A stretch of 48,434 nt of DNA, taken from a virus. The notes beneath the pieces were generated by a model. The model ran no database searches, was not told the DNA's origin, and worked only from the letters and a program-made list of their open reading frames with translations. The position numbers and the translations under genes were made by a program. The DNA lies in the IMG/VR virus record IMGVR_UViG_3300022927_000034, positions 1-48,434 of that record; one strand, written 5' to 3'. Positions 28,301-35,919 of the stretch are shown piece after piece; position 1 is the first letter of the stretch, and the number at the start of each line of letters is the position of its first letter.

Positions 28301-29395
28301 ATTGTTTACAGGGATTTCCTCAAGTGGCTCAAACGTTACGATAGGATTTTCAGGATTACCTTTAAGTACTATGCGCCAAACACCCCACTTCTCGGCGTCT
28401 GTTGGTTCGTAGCCTGCATCAAAGTCTTCAATATCATAGTTTGCACCGTCTAAGTCATAGACGCCGCCGAACAACCAACCATCTAGGCTAGTAAAGATAA
28501 CTGTTTTGTCTGCTAGATTACGCTGACCATCTATACCTCCCAACTTGTCTAAAACTGTGCTTAGTAGTTGGTTATTAAGTTCGTTAAAATTTACGTCAGT
28601 TGCGAGATCTACATTACGCAACTTGTTCATATTCAAGTAGAAGTTCTGTGCAGTTTTCTGTGGCACATTAAATGTCACAGTGCCGCCATCTTCCCCGTTG
28701 TTTTCAACACCTAATATTTCTCTGCTACTGATGTTAACTTGATTAAGTCTATTGCCTGTCAGACCTAATTCTGTCTGTATCCAGAAAGGGTTACCTGTCT
28801 GATTAACACTGAATGTATAACTGCCACCACGTGCAAGATATATTGTAGGATTACCAGTGATACCTATACTTGTTGGCAAATCTCCTGAGTCAGCAAATGC
28901 ATACTCACTAATTTGTGTATCTCTAGTAATTCTATAATCTTCTTGAACAGGAACTTGTCTAGTTGTAATGTCTACTGCGTCGGGACCACTAGGCAACCAG
29001 TAGTACTGCGCAAAGTTAACAAACTTGTCTAAGTCTATTTCGCCAGTATACGTATATGCCTCTGCACTAAACAATCTATCGTGATTGTTAGTTACGCCAG
29101 TATTGTATCCGATTGATTGTAGTAGATCGATATAGTTGTTTGCGAATGTTACTTCACCAGCATCGTTTTTTACTACTGTACTGGGTTCTAGTTGGTAATT
29201 TTGTCTATCATCCTGTATTTCAGGAATGTAGTTGTCTGTAGAACGGATAGTAGGAGTAAACTTTCTACCCACAAAACCATTAAGACGCTTAAGGTCCGTG
29301 TCTGTGGTTGCCTGCTCCAGTGTAGCATTTAAGAACTTTTGGTTTTTGCTAGTCCTAAATACTGCTGGTAAAAGATCTAATGTTCTGACTGCCAT
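18440..29395 (-). CDS. Giant virion protein (3651 residues) with FG-GAP-like repeats
   Basis: One unbroken frame of 10,956 bases, nearly a quarter of the window. The N-terminus (MAVRTLDLLPAVFRTSKNQK) and the region to about residue 120 look like a virion attachment domain of marine T4-like phages. Around residues 2180-2830 are six FG-GAP-like units, each with FGxSV-type words followed by xxxGAP, such as LYIGAPGDD and VVVGAPRHD. In eukaryotic integrins such units form a beta-propeller that binds ligands. Two GDGSTT units lie among them. The last 319 residues or so (from about 3333, YWDDYNIFATG) are a third copy of the module found in the two small genes at 9264 and 10321. It begins four bases after gp6, so it is in the baseplate operon. 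An adhesive or long-appendage role is inferred. Confidence 0.82.
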   Translation of the reverse strand: MAVRTLDLLPAVFRTSKNQKFLNATLEQATTDTDLKRLNGFVGRKFTPTIRSTDNYIPEIQDDRQNYQLEPSTVVKNDAGEVTFANNYIDLLQSIGYNTGVTNNHDRLFSAEAYTYTGEIDLDKFVNFAQYYWLPSGPDAVDITTRQVPVQEDYRITRDTQISEYAFADSGDLPTSIGITGNPTIYLARGGSYTFSVNQTGNPFWIQTELGLTGNRLNQVNISSREILGVENNGEDGGTVTFNVPQKTAQNFYLNMNKLRNVDLATDVNFNELNNQLLSTVLDKLGGIDGQRNLADKTVIFTSLDGWLFGGVYDLDGANYDIEDFDAGYEPTDAEKWGVWRIVLKGNPENPIVTFEPLEEIPVNNKVLVLEGTDNGNKEFYKASSGYLEEIPVITAILDTLYYQDGTDAERYGTIKIVEPEAAENINVEVDILGKTNYTSTQGVVFTNGLKVRFDGGVLPEEYRNKSYYVEGVGTAITLTDVSLLVTPETFTVDQSVGYDIELYDSTGYEATSNAPTTQDYIVSQRDSLDGNAWARGNRWFHIDVINATGVYNNFTPVIDQTKRGKRPIIEFNPNLQLYNFGRIAKLPVDIIDDITTDAFSNVEGVASYKSDGINLANGHRIIFTADTDDNVRNKIYTVELVDPDNVGTLQIHLSPATDSEVLTNESVVAKLGNQNQGKQFWYNGTVWTSGQQKTGVNQEPLYDVFDASGNSFGNSSAYPGTTFKGTKIFSYKKGTGTLDSVLGFALSYRNLQSVGDILYNNNFTTDTFRTTAKTSNNVDSGSLHRNSSLTAYTLANTWEKTITDTRQFQVYSYPYTGSNQFLYPENELSDLQRRTLKVYVGSTLLNSSQYEKVTVNNKQNIQISTSIDLTDKTITILTLNNNVLADTFYQIPSNLDNNSLNGTFDVVTLGQLRNHFQASFENAVGTTGVFPGTNNSRDLNIQQSQGTILQHTSGIPYAMLFMGSDIANFFDALDHANREYNNFKHKFIETAFTLEGIEYLSTDAAVDAILAHINEAKTDTFPWFYSDMIPNGSSYIENSETWYAGNSKSYKLVTPNAMNTPSQTGVLVFNNSTLLLKDKDYTISSDGLFVELTTDFTPVAGDVIKIREYSSTSGSFLPETPTKMGMYPSYQPRLLTDSTYGTSTTFIIGHDGSRVPSFGDARDDLLLEVEKRIYNNIKTVYDKDKLDLHDVLPGQFRTTDYTRQECLQILGGEFARWAGNNVIDYAKQDFFNNSNPFTYNWSKSSSAVDGALLPGYWRGVYRHYYDTDTPHLTPWECLGLAEEPSWWADAYGTAPFSAGNLVLWDDLEAGYIKEPGNERYDARYKRPGVTKYIPINVYGELRAPNEFLVKSFAGTYIEGEYVIGDEAPAETAWIKSSYYPFAVQKLLALTKPATYFGLFARTNNYQKSASLGQYVLSENNRRLTPSVVKVNGGLEGTTRQYVASYVNWISDRMRSFGVDPSITLRKMLDNLSIQLSYKMGGFTDKNYLKVLAEQSSPSSTTDSVFIPDEDYTLFLQKSNTINRLSYSAVVIEKTSSGYKVEGYDTDFPFFRVVPSRDTGAPSTLTIFDETVNVFDDFFPVFETIPYGKTFGTKQEVTDFLLAYGRYLQAVGFVFQAKVGTLGQTKTWLMSAQEFMVWAQQGWGDGNLIVLAPSFDQLDIVLENGTINNVSAAYRGSRVLDQNYNIIPTKELEIDRIDNSIAIRSSNNKTIALAVLDTVEFEHTLIPNNTTVFNDVIYQPELGNRQGRIKLVGFKSNNWDGTLTPGGFILNQDNIQVWNAGNDYRKGTLVKFKQRYYSAIANTPASTSFNTKDWKEVDYDSIKKGLLPNFANTAAAIETYYDIDDINLESDRDTFSKSLIGYKNRSYLNDLGIEDSSQIKFYQGFIQEKGTINSVNALVKANLNNLNPELNVYEEWAFRTGSYGVLDRNQVIEIETNDDTYSNTTTTVKLLSQVDSTPTDIVSVPFTGVYRKPAAYDATPFIYRSYDTDLNKDIAQAGFPRVDDINHTIFDITDIATAAEDVELFGVGQEVWVAKDWNGSWNVYRISETNTTVVKLTNVTNNFMKVTCNLPHRLVKNDVAVVKDFDFKFDATYRVHQVINEYEFTVKSTSVRMNLLIDPDTGAPGTVEGSGNLYKFVSVRYKYPSNVAAAEPLNRWKVGDKVFVDEYNTDGDWQVLEKTEPWSNNKKNTWSSGSADDLFGKSVMIGHSATWAAIGAPGESTGKVLLHDINSLNDLEYAETLDEIVGVSTDINDDFGSSLATGQLSFNYDGSTVISDEYLAVGAPATNSNRGGVFIYRLRDNTWSLNQYIPPPYSASAGAEFGKAVAISKDAKWLYIGAPGDDRVEAFGLDVALEEKTVTVEGDGSTTTYALGFTPKSLTSILVKDSTKVYRHTTDYTISGSDITFGTAPSVDVTVSENFYYKSEASLTASDGDSGDQFGASVWTSTDGTQVVVGAPRHDNAGDDSVIDSGAAYLFDRTVEAFEGDGSTTAFTTQRTLDADVNKVTVNGVLQDVRKGSDAYWDYSVSGTTLTFNTAPASSAIIKCDTNTFIQMQKMAEQTANTRGVGNEFAKSVLICPTDCSIYIGNPSDDPRELRNSGSVDRYVNQGRIFGTITSTETNPTVTIGHSIRINDFEIVFTGTAVDDVKTDINNAGIAGVTATVTSGVLTITSTSTIELQKLKVLPGLGTGLSDLGLDVFAYTQTILAPKGRTNSNFGDTLAISDDAQTLFVGAPNCTMRINMRFDVDAVDDLPDTTFDVDSTSFFDTNPKSGAAYVFEYLGNPTGDVATPGQFDFIQELEVSSATDDMAEEDRFGVSISTRGTYTVVGAEKDDEQGTDAGAVYDFDSTGVKGWKVLRSKTPQIEANAINKAYLFDKVSKEIKTYLDIYDPAKGKFIGAASQELDYIAEVDPANYDQSEWLTEYKGKYWWDTSTVRYIDYEQGNYLYKSNNWGTYFPGSSFDVYEWVETDVLPSDYVAAGYNGVPRDQNDLFFVEKNITNISTGTPVTLYYYWVGGRTTTDNIKKRLTVSQISTMLQDPKDQGIAHLNVMDSNLLSLVNCQKYIDGSNTILAVNYDTEYNEALLHNEYQLVQENKKDAELPANILSKLYDSLCGEDAYGNAVPQAGLIQTERYGIDIRPRQTMFENRGNALETFFKYVNTVMAKNQIAESRDLSKLELKEEAPTQAAGGWTESLNSYAELLFLDTDLFSDGYKVLVLADEQNNSGGWSLYELDVVDSSTRVWLQIDKQSFNTTALWSYVDWYATDFDSSTIADYSVADRNAVEALSLAEGNIVRVANRGNGLFEILRVKSDLTTEVVGLEDGTIEFSSTIWTTVQSGYWDDYNIFATGTQAGIQEVGVNINTVWGVGNADAGYGQTNVIEPKDEDSEPSTEEWNALVGIITSIGNHQNTSLITVDTSDIETELDNISTNITNVHTNRLTARATNTGAAKNIDSTGDWSESATQEIRVTFSDPDKTRYFFNAGGNITLTPDVTGYTDDAKARSWDALTQMCGTIKFGSQGTTVSGDSTSATVTETHTSSASTVASSIGYYDLTAVDQLIFTKTLTTAGSPYISTTANNVKIYAKSSGATGDNGDNGVIITFTVVYSDASDDSALAAADTMDGTVRTIVTTYEPSATYISKTWAVPAITLHSKTHE

Positions 29396-29398
29396 TTA

Positions 29399-32300
29399 TT
29401 AACCTAACTTTAAATTTGTTGCTGTAAGACTAGGCACAACTGCTACTTGATCTACAGTTGCCACACTAATAAAAATCTCGTCTGCGTTACATGTGATTTG
29501 TTGTAAGTTACCGTATGTGCTGTTGTCTGGTACAATAACAATACTTGCTACATTAGGTACGAGCTCTGCATGTAAGTACGCACTAAGTTCACTAAAGTAG
29601 AATGTTTCACCAAAGTCCCAGTTCTCAAGTGAGAAATACTGGTTAAGTGCTGTAACGACTTGCACACGAATCTCACTGTCACTAACGTTTACGTTAGGAT
29701 TCTTAACAACCTTGAATGTTGCACGTAAACCGTTTTCTGCCTTGCTACCAAATAATGGTTTGAACCTTGCGCTGTTAAAGATTAACGTATCACTTATGCT
29801 CTTGCTGTTTTCTAAACTAGCGTAGTTCAGTCTAAGTGCCTCACTAGTAGGTCGAGCAGGTTCAGTAAGTTTGCCTGTAGTATCAGCCGCCCAAAGCCTA
29901 AAGTTGTCATTGTATTCATTGGGTAACAAGAACAAGTCAATAATATTGCTTGGGCTAGGATCAATACGCTTATATCCTGGTGCGTTATGTCTGTACTGGA
30001 AGTATAAACTTTGTCTACCTGTATTGTATGTGTATCCAGATAATGCGTTTACTACTTTTACGTTGCTAACCACACTTATCTGATAGAACAACTTTGATGT
30101 TGTAGCATAAAATATTTGTCCGTTAGGATAGTCGTTTTTATTTGCTTCTATTTCATCTATATTTGCAAAGTCTGTAATTACTGCACCTGCTGTTAGTGGG
30201 CTCTTGTCATTAAAACTGTACTGATCTGTAACAGGTTTAAAGAACACTAATTTACTATTTGCATTAACATCAGGAGCAACGATAGTTTCAAAGAAGTCTG
30301 GATCGTCTGCAATTCCGTCGTCGTCTCTGTCAGTGAAACTTACTCGAACTCTCTTTGTATTAATGTAACCATCACTCTCTACAACACTCTTATAAACTTG
30401 TAAGTTAGTGTCTATGGTAAATGGATCATTACTGTCTGGCTTGTTGTTAGTCTTTAAAACTTTAATGTTATCTCTAACAACACGCCCTACTCTAGTATCA
30501 TAAATCTTTACTGTGTCATCAAAGTAAAAGTTAGTTTCACTTTGTGACTCATAGATGTATTCTAAGTTTCTGTATGTAACTGTATACACCTGGCTGGTTG
30601 CTTTAAAGTGCATCATCCAACTTGCATCTAAGTTACTACTTGTTGTGTTCTTTGCGTATGTTAAACTGAAGTCACTGGTTAAGTCCAAATCAGCATCAGC
30701 GATAACATACCACTCACGTGTTGCTTGGTCATAACCTATACCAAACTCATCGTAAACTTTAATAAGTTCGATCATACTATTTTGTACAGTTGAACTTATA
30801 GTGTTATTGTATGTAGGTATAATCTGTGCCATTTCTGCATCAGTAGGCACAATATCATTTAGTGTTACTGGACCGTTACCGTTTTCTAAGTTACCTAGTC
30901 CGCCGTTAGTACCATCTGTAACAACATCATTAATAGTAGACCATATTGTTGTGCGCTCTCCAGGCAAACTTGGTGTACCTGTTTTTAACAAGTTACCTGC
31001 TGTAAAGTATTTGCCACTAGGAGCATCAAATTTAACTAAACTATTTTCAGTGAGATACTTTCTGTTATCTCCTACAAAACTACCTATAGTCTGAGGATCA
31101 CCACTTGAGTTCATAAAGTATCCTGTACTACTATTAGTTGCTACTGTACTTTGGTTCCAAAAGAGGCTAGGGAACGTAAATCTATTAAACTGGTCATAGT
31201 AAAAGTGTAATGTTTCACGTTCAGCTAAAGCAGGGTTAACCTGGTTAGTGATAACATTTAATATGTCTGCATCTGTAACAAAGTCAAACGTAAATGTTTT
31301 ATTATTTTCTCTGTTGTAGATTATGCCGTCTTCACAAAATATATTTGTGCTACTGTATCTGCCTGAGGTGTCTGCTACATCTAGGAATCTACTAATACCT
31401 GATGCTGATCTGTTTACTGCCTTAACTTTAACTAAGTCACTGAAACTTGTAAATGGGAAGATATTATAATCTTCACCATTAACCATTCTGTTCTGTGTAT
31501 AATACTGTTGTGGTGCTTTAAGTCTAATATCGTCAGCAGTCTCTCTTGCAGTTGCATTAGTAACTGTGTACTCTAAACTTGCAACAACTGTAAGTGTTTC
31601 TTGTCTACCACGTTTGCTAAGGTAACCTATAGTAAACGTTAGGTCCTGCATGTCGCTAGGTGTAATCTGATATGTTAAACCGTTTGAGACTCTGTAGTAA
31701 AGTCTAAAGTTGCCTTGTGGTATTTCACTAAAGGCACCATCACCAAACACTAAGTTAATCTGATCATTTTGTCTTGTGGTTGCCTGAAATGCCTTACGGC
31801 TCTGACTGGTGTCGGAACCATAAATTACATTGGCGTTACTTACGCTAGGTACTTGTGTCCAGAGATCTTGTTCTGTGCCAGTGTCATCTAAACTGTATAA
31901 CCAAATGTCAGTATTGTTAATGTTGCTAACGTTAATATTGGCTACTCTATTAGATAAACTTTCCTCAAAGTTTAAATCAATACTACTTAACGCACCTTGT
32001 TTAAAGTAAAAGAAGTATCCTGTATTGTTACTAGTGTTACCAAGGTTGTCATTTTTGTAGAGTATCTGGAAAGTGCCGTCAGGATCTACATTTTCTTCAT
32101 ATACATACTGCTGATTAGCAGTTGTAGGACTTACTAGTTCAAAATTTGTTGTTATGCCGTCTACTAATTTCTGAAATGGGAATACAGGAACAGCAGAACT
32201 GTTAATTCTTAGTGTGTATTCCTGGTGTGTAATACTGTTTAAAACTTGTGTGTTTCCTGGTTTACCAACTTTCTGACCGGTAACCATTGCGGCATTTAAA

Positions 32301-32776
32301 ATTGTATTCCACTGCTCTTCCCAGTCTGGATTTGAAACATCATTAAAATTTATTACTGTGTTTGATAGGCCTTTACCAGTGCTGTCCTTGAGTGTTTCTG
32401 TTGTTGTTACACTCTGTAGTTTTAAAAAGCCTGAAGCAGGGATACTACGCTTAGGACTATAACTAACTAGTCTTGCTAGACGTAGGATACTGTCTCTACG
32501 TTCTGCTGTATCAATAAAGTTTTCACGGGTGTTTAGGTCTGCCCTAAACGCTAAGTTTTGCCCCATGAATGCTATTAAATCTATGAGGGCGATATACTCA
32601 CTAGACTCTGTAAAGTCATTGAAGTCTTCAGGATAATATAGTTGCAGATAGTCCAGCATTGCCTTGCGAAGAGTCGCAAAGTCATAACTCTGGAAGTCTG
32701 CCTCCCTGAAACTTTGATAGACTTTTTGCCAGTCTTCTGCGGCTAAAAGCCCTACTTGTCGTTCATTTATCGCCAT
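29399..32776 (-). CDS. 6: Baseplate wedge subunit gp6
   Basis: A 1125-residue protein. Its N-terminus (residues 1-130, including YYPEDFNDFTESSEYIALID and FRADLNTRENFIDTAERRDS) matches T4 gp6-type baseplate wedge proteins and the wider gpJ-like family. It is far longer than T4 gp6 (660 residues), as is usual in marine relatives. gp6 dimers join the wedges into the inner baseplate ring and drive its star-like change on adsorption. The gene follows gp25 and precedes the giant protein. It has its own late promoter (32792-32803). ATG start. Confidence 0.9.
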   Translation of the reverse strand: MAINERQVGLLAAEDWQKVYQSFREADFQSYDFATLRKAMLDYLQLYYPEDFNDFTESSEYIALIDLIAFMGQNLAFRADLNTRENFIDTAERRDSILRLARLVSYSPKRSIPASGFLKLQSVTTTETLKDSTGKGLSNTVINFNDVSNPDWEEQWNTILNAAMVTGQKVGKPGNTQVLNSITHQEYTLRINSSAVPVFPFQKLVDGITTNFELVSPTTANQQYVYEENVDPDGTFQILYKNDNLGNTSNNTGYFFYFKQGALSSIDLNFEESLSNRVANINVSNINNTDIWLYSLDDTGTEQDLWTQVPSVSNANVIYGSDTSQSRKAFQATTRQNDQINLVFGDGAFSEIPQGNFRLYYRVSNGLTYQITPSDMQDLTFTIGYLSKRGRQETLTVVASLEYTVTNATARETADDIRLKAPQQYYTQNRMVNGEDYNIFPFTSFSDLVKVKAVNRSASGISRFLDVADTSGRYSSTNIFCEDGIIYNRENNKTFTFDFVTDADILNVITNQVNPALAERETLHFYYDQFNRFTFPSLFWNQSTVATNSSTGYFMNSSGDPQTIGSFVGDNRKYLTENSLVKFDAPSGKYFTAGNLLKTGTPSLPGERTTIWSTINDVVTDGTNGGLGNLENGNGPVTLNDIVPTDAEMAQIIPTYNNTISSTVQNSMIELIKVYDEFGIGYDQATREWYVIADADLDLTSDFSLTYAKNTTSSNLDASWMMHFKATSQVYTVTYRNLEYIYESQSETNFYFDDTVKIYDTRVGRVVRDNIKVLKTNNKPDSNDPFTIDTNLQVYKSVVESDGYINTKRVRVSFTDRDDDGIADDPDFFETIVAPDVNANSKLVFFKPVTDQYSFNDKSPLTAGAVITDFANIDEIEANKNDYPNGQIFYATTSKLFYQISVVSNVKVVNALSGYTYNTGRQSLYFQYRHNAPGYKRIDPSPSNIIDLFLLPNEYNDNFRLWAADTTGKLTEPARPTSEALRLNYASLENSKSISDTLIFNSARFKPLFGSKAENGLRATFKVVKNPNVNVSDSEIRVQVVTALNQYFSLENWDFGETFYFSELSAYLHAELVPNVASIVIVPDNSTYGNLQQITCNADEIFISVATVDQVAVVPSLTATNLKLG

Positions 32777-32791
32777 AATTTGTATACCTTG

Positions 32792-32803
32792 TAGTATTTA
32801 TTG
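32792..32803 (-). promoter_or_regulatory. Late promoter of gp6 (CAATAAATACTA)
   Basis: In the 49-base gap before gp6 the minus strand reads CAATAAATACTA, an identical twelve-base match to the element before gp48. It is close to the T4 late box TATAAATA. It lies 16 or so bases before the gp6 ATG, with a weak AAGG ribosome site between. Confidence 0.65.
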
Positions 32804-32825
32804 TGTTTAAAAACTGCTACTTTTA

Positions 32826-33203
32826 TTAGCCTGTCACAGTCAGTGACTGTGAATCTTGGTCAAATTGTAACTTTAATGAGCTGGTTAAATCCTCTTTAAC
32901 GTACTCTAAATCTAGTTCAACTTGTACTCCTTGCTCGTATTCTACGACATTTACAGACGTTACAGAAATACGAGGATCATAACTTGCTACGGCATTTATA
33001 TCTTCTATAATTGCCTGCTTAGTTGCAGTGGTCAATGGATCAAATACTATGCTCCAAAGGTTACTGCCAAAGTCAGGGTTATGTAACTTTTCACCTTTCT
33101 TAATGTGAAAGTGATTTATTAAGTCTTGTTTAGCAAGCTCAAAGTCCACTAGACGTGTCTTTTTAGTATTGTTTACTGTGCTAAAACCTCGGTATGTACT
33201 CAT
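32826..33203 (-). CDS. 25: Baseplate wedge subunit gp25
   Basis: A 125-residue protein, close to T4 gp25 (132 residues). It shows the family pattern: RLVDFELAKQDLINHFHIKKGEKLHNPDFGSNLW, then a YDPRISV-type strand and an LxLEYV strand. The fold is related to lysozyme-like baseplate proteins of contractile systems and gp25 triggers sheath assembly at the baseplate. Overlaps the gene upstream by four bases (ATGA). Confident by length, motif and position next to gp6. Confidence 0.92.
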   Translation of the reverse strand: MSTYRGFSTVNNTKKTRLVDFELAKQDLINHFHIKKGEKLHNPDFGSNLWSIVFDPLTTATKQAIIEDINAVASYDPRISVTSVNVVEYEQGVQVELDLEYVKEDLTSSLKLQFDQDSQSLTVTG

Positions 33204-34339
33204 CTTCTCGCTCCTAATATACTAACACCGTATGCGCCGTTTTTTGCTAACTTATCAGCAGTGTTTAATAGTTCTTGTCCTATTGCTTGGTAATTGCCCT
33301 GTCTATACTGTTTGGCTGCCGCAGGGCCTAACTTACTAGATATAGCCAACATTGCGCCTTGGTTACGTGCATTGTCTCCGGCTTTAATTCCACCGTTGGC
33401 TTTCATTTGATTGTAGTAATTGTTAAGTCCTGTTTTAAATCCCATTTCTTGCGCTTTAGGGTTTCCTAAAAATGCCGCTTTACTTGATGGCTTGGTTCCG
33501 CCCACCCAACTACTTGGATTATTAACAATGCTACTTGCGCTTAATGCTCCTGATCGAAACTTGTCTCCCAGGCCTTTTTGTAACATGCCTGCAGACTCTA
33601 GCATTTGTGGATCCATCTTAAACTTGCCTAATGCCCCATCTATGTCTTGTGTGAATCTGCCAGAAGCAAAGTCACTGTTAAACTTTCCCATTTGTGTTGT
33701 AAGACCATCTAGTTGTTCTTTGTTAAGGCCGCCTATCTCTTGTAACCCACCTTCTTTAAATGCTTTGTCTAGTGCTAACTGTGCCTTTGTGGCTGCCTCT
33801 TCAATGTTTAAGTCAATAGCAGATTCTTTAAACAAATTTTCTAACTGATCAAACTCTGCACCTTCAGCGAAAGACTGAAACTTTTCAGCCGCCGTAGCCG
33901 AAGCCGCTGTGAGTTTGTTTTTAATTGTGTCTAAACCTTCAAGGTTTTTAATTTTGCTAATACCTTCTTCTATTTTCTTCTGAGTCTCTGGATCCTTCAT
34001 GATATTGTTAATTTTAGTAAAGGATGCATTAATATTTTCTTCTGTCATTAATGCCTCTATCTTAGGCAGACCTTCATCAAGTTGTCCACTAAATTTGTCA
34101 CTTAAGCCTGACAGTGCTTGGTCAGATTGTAGTTTTAGACTGTCTAGTCCTCCTTCTAGGCTCCCGCCAGGTAACTTATCAAAAGCATCTAGCATGCCTT
34201 TAGAGGCGCCAGGAAATGCAGATGTAAGTTTAGACGCCGCTTCCTGTGGTGTCTTAGTACCAGCCATTATTTTATTAAGTTCAGCACCTTTAACTTTCAT
34301 GTTGGTGCTCAAGTCTCCCATGAGTTTTTCTATATTCAT
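33200..34339 (-). CDS. Unknown baseplate-region protein (379 residues)
   Basis: Mostly alpha-helical, Ala-, Lys- and Gly-rich, with stretches likely to form coiled coils in residues 1-230. The C-terminal 110 residues include NNYYNQMKANGGIKAGDNARNQ and LGPAAAKQYRQGNY, which look like a compact globular domain. It lies between gp5 and gp25. That location and the compact C-terminus make a cell-wall-active domain possible, but I see no catalytic residues I can name. No signal peptide. ATG start at 34339 overlaps the gp5 stop by one base. Confidence 0.65.
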   Translation of the reverse strand: MNIEKLMGDLSTNMKVKGAELNKIMAGTKTPQEAASKLTSAFPGASKGMLDAFDKLPGGSLEGGLDSLKLQSDQALSGLSDKFSGQLDEGLPKIEALMTEENINASFTKINNIMKDPETQKKIEEGISKIKNLEGLDTIKNKLTAASATAAEKFQSFAEGAEFDQLENLFKESAIDLNIEEAATKAQLALDKAFKEGGLQEIGGLNKEQLDGLTTQMGKFNSDFASGRFTQDIDGALGKFKMDPQMLESAGMLQKGLGDKFRSGALSASSIVNNPSSWVGGTKPSSKAAFLGNPKAQEMGFKTGLNNYYNQMKANGGIKAGDNARNQGAMLAISSKLGPAAAKQYRQGNYQAIGQELLNTADKLAKNGAYGVSILGARR

Positions 34340-35919
34340 TATAGTAGGTTCCTATAAAACGCCGCTATCTGTTCAGGATTCTTAGGCTTAATTCTACGTG
34401 GGTAAGGTTCGTGTGTAGGTATCCATTCTAGTATACTGTCTATCTCATCTTCTGGTGCAGTTGTTTCTTTCCAGATAACTCCACCGTCATTCTTAACATC
34501 AGTATATTTGTCTTTGTGTATCTCTTCTACTTCAGGGCTGGTAGCAACTTTGCCAGACGGATCATTAAGATAAATTATTTCGCCACCTTCTAAGTTTAGG
34601 CTGCCGCCGTCTACATTCCAACCACTGGTTGCATTACTGTTAATTGCTATACCACCGTCAGTTAAAACTGTTAGGTCTTCTCCCTGATGCATCCTAGTGT
34701 TCTTAAAGGACTTAATGTAGAGATCGTCTGTTTCTGCCTTAATGTTTTTCTTGCCACGTATTTTTACGTCATTACCTGCTTCTATATTAATATCTCTATC
34801 TGCACGTAAGTTTAAGTCAAACGCTGTTCTAATATTAAGACTATTGTTACTGAATATTGATATCTGTCCTTTAGCATCTATCTCTACCCAGGCTAATCCG
34901 TTTGCATGCTGAATGTGTATAAATTCTTCAGTGTCATGCATTGTTATCTGATGACCACGACTTGTTCTAAGACGTATAAGATTATTTTCACCTACTACAT
35001 TACCGTCGTCCATAGTCAAACTATGTCCGCCACGTCTTGGTTTGTCACCGTTGTTTACGTAGGACTTAACGTCTTCCTGTGTTGCTGTTCCTGCTTTTAC
35101 TTTAGTAGCCAGTCCTGCGTCTGTGGCTATGTCGTTACGCAGTCTCCCCGGAGTACTAAAGCCGAATACCTGACTTGGTGTCTCACGTTGTGCGCTACTT
35201 GATATAGGCCCACGGTCTTTGTCATTCTGTACACCTTGTACTACAAACTGTTTATATAGGTCTTCATGGATTGCACGAGGAGATATGTAATATTCCTCAG
35301 GTGATACTCCTTTTATAGGATTACCATCTGCATCTGTTGTGGTTTTAAATTGTACCTCACTGGTAGGAAACCGTATTCCTGACGTATCGCCGGGGTTTTC
35401 TGTGAACCAATATTCTAAACTTTCCTGTACTGCTGTTATTGTTTCTGCGTTCTGAAAATCAGAACCAAAATTAATAACACTACCAGATGCATCATTATAT
35501 GCTCTTGATCCTATGCTGGGTACCATGCTATTTTTTAGCGGCTCAGCAATACATCCTATCCAGTATGCTTTGTTCATATCATGTTCTGCAAATATAACAA
35601 GAACACGAACACCCACGTCAGGTGGCACCATCCAAAATCCATAGCTCTGCTGAACAGTATCAAAACCCTTACCTGGGTTAGCATTATTCATATTTGTACT
35701 TCCCATAAAAGGACTAAGGTAATTACAAATTACCCACCCTTGTGGATCATCAGGATCCAGGTTACCTAATGTAGGAATGTAGACTTGTAGTCTACCGTTA
35801 CGTGTGTAGTCAACATTGTTCTTAACTACGCCTATCCAGGGACCAGCACTTATCAGGTCCCCACTATTAACTTCTTGTAGATTTTTAATACTTGCAAATT
35901 TTTTGGTATTATCAGCCAT
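34339..35919 (-). CDS. 5: gp5-like baseplate hub spike
   Basis: A 526-residue protein, near T4 gp5 (575). Residues 18-125 or so form an OB-fold domain (GPWIGVVKNNVDYTRNGRLQVYIPTLG, then FWMVPPDVGVRVLVIFA). The C-terminal 180 residues show repeating short beta strands (INIEAGNDVKIRGKKNIKAE, LTVLTDGGIAINSNA) like the gp5 beta-helix needle. I do not see a lysozyme domain in the middle, where T4 gp5 has one. The spike pierces the outer membrane. The gene is flanked by the putative hub protein and the unknown 379-residue gene. ATG start, one-base overlap with the gene before. Confidence 0.85.
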   Translation of the reverse strand: MADNTKKFASIKNLQEVNSGDLISAGPWIGVVKNNVDYTRNGRLQVYIPTLGNLDPDDPQGWVICNYLSPFMGSTNMNNANPGKGFDTVQQSYGFWMVPPDVGVRVLVIFAEHDMNKAYWIGCIAEPLKNSMVPSIGSRAYNDASGSVINFGSDFQNAETITAVQESLEYWFTENPGDTSGIRFPTSEVQFKTTTDADGNPIKGVSPEEYYISPRAIHEDLYKQFVVQGVQNDKDRGPISSSAQRETPSQVFGFSTPGRLRNDIATDAGLATKVKAGTATQEDVKSYVNNGDKPRRGGHSLTMDDGNVVGENNLIRLRTSRGHQITMHDTEEFIHIQHANGLAWVEIDAKGQISIFSNNSLNIRTAFDLNLRADRDINIEAGNDVKIRGKKNIKAETDDLYIKSFKNTRMHQGEDLTVLTDGGIAINSNATSGWNVDGGSLNLEGGEIIYLNDPSGKVATSPEVEEIHKDKYTDVKNDGGVIWKETTAPEDEIDSILEWIPTHEPYPRRIKPKNPEQIAAFYRNLL

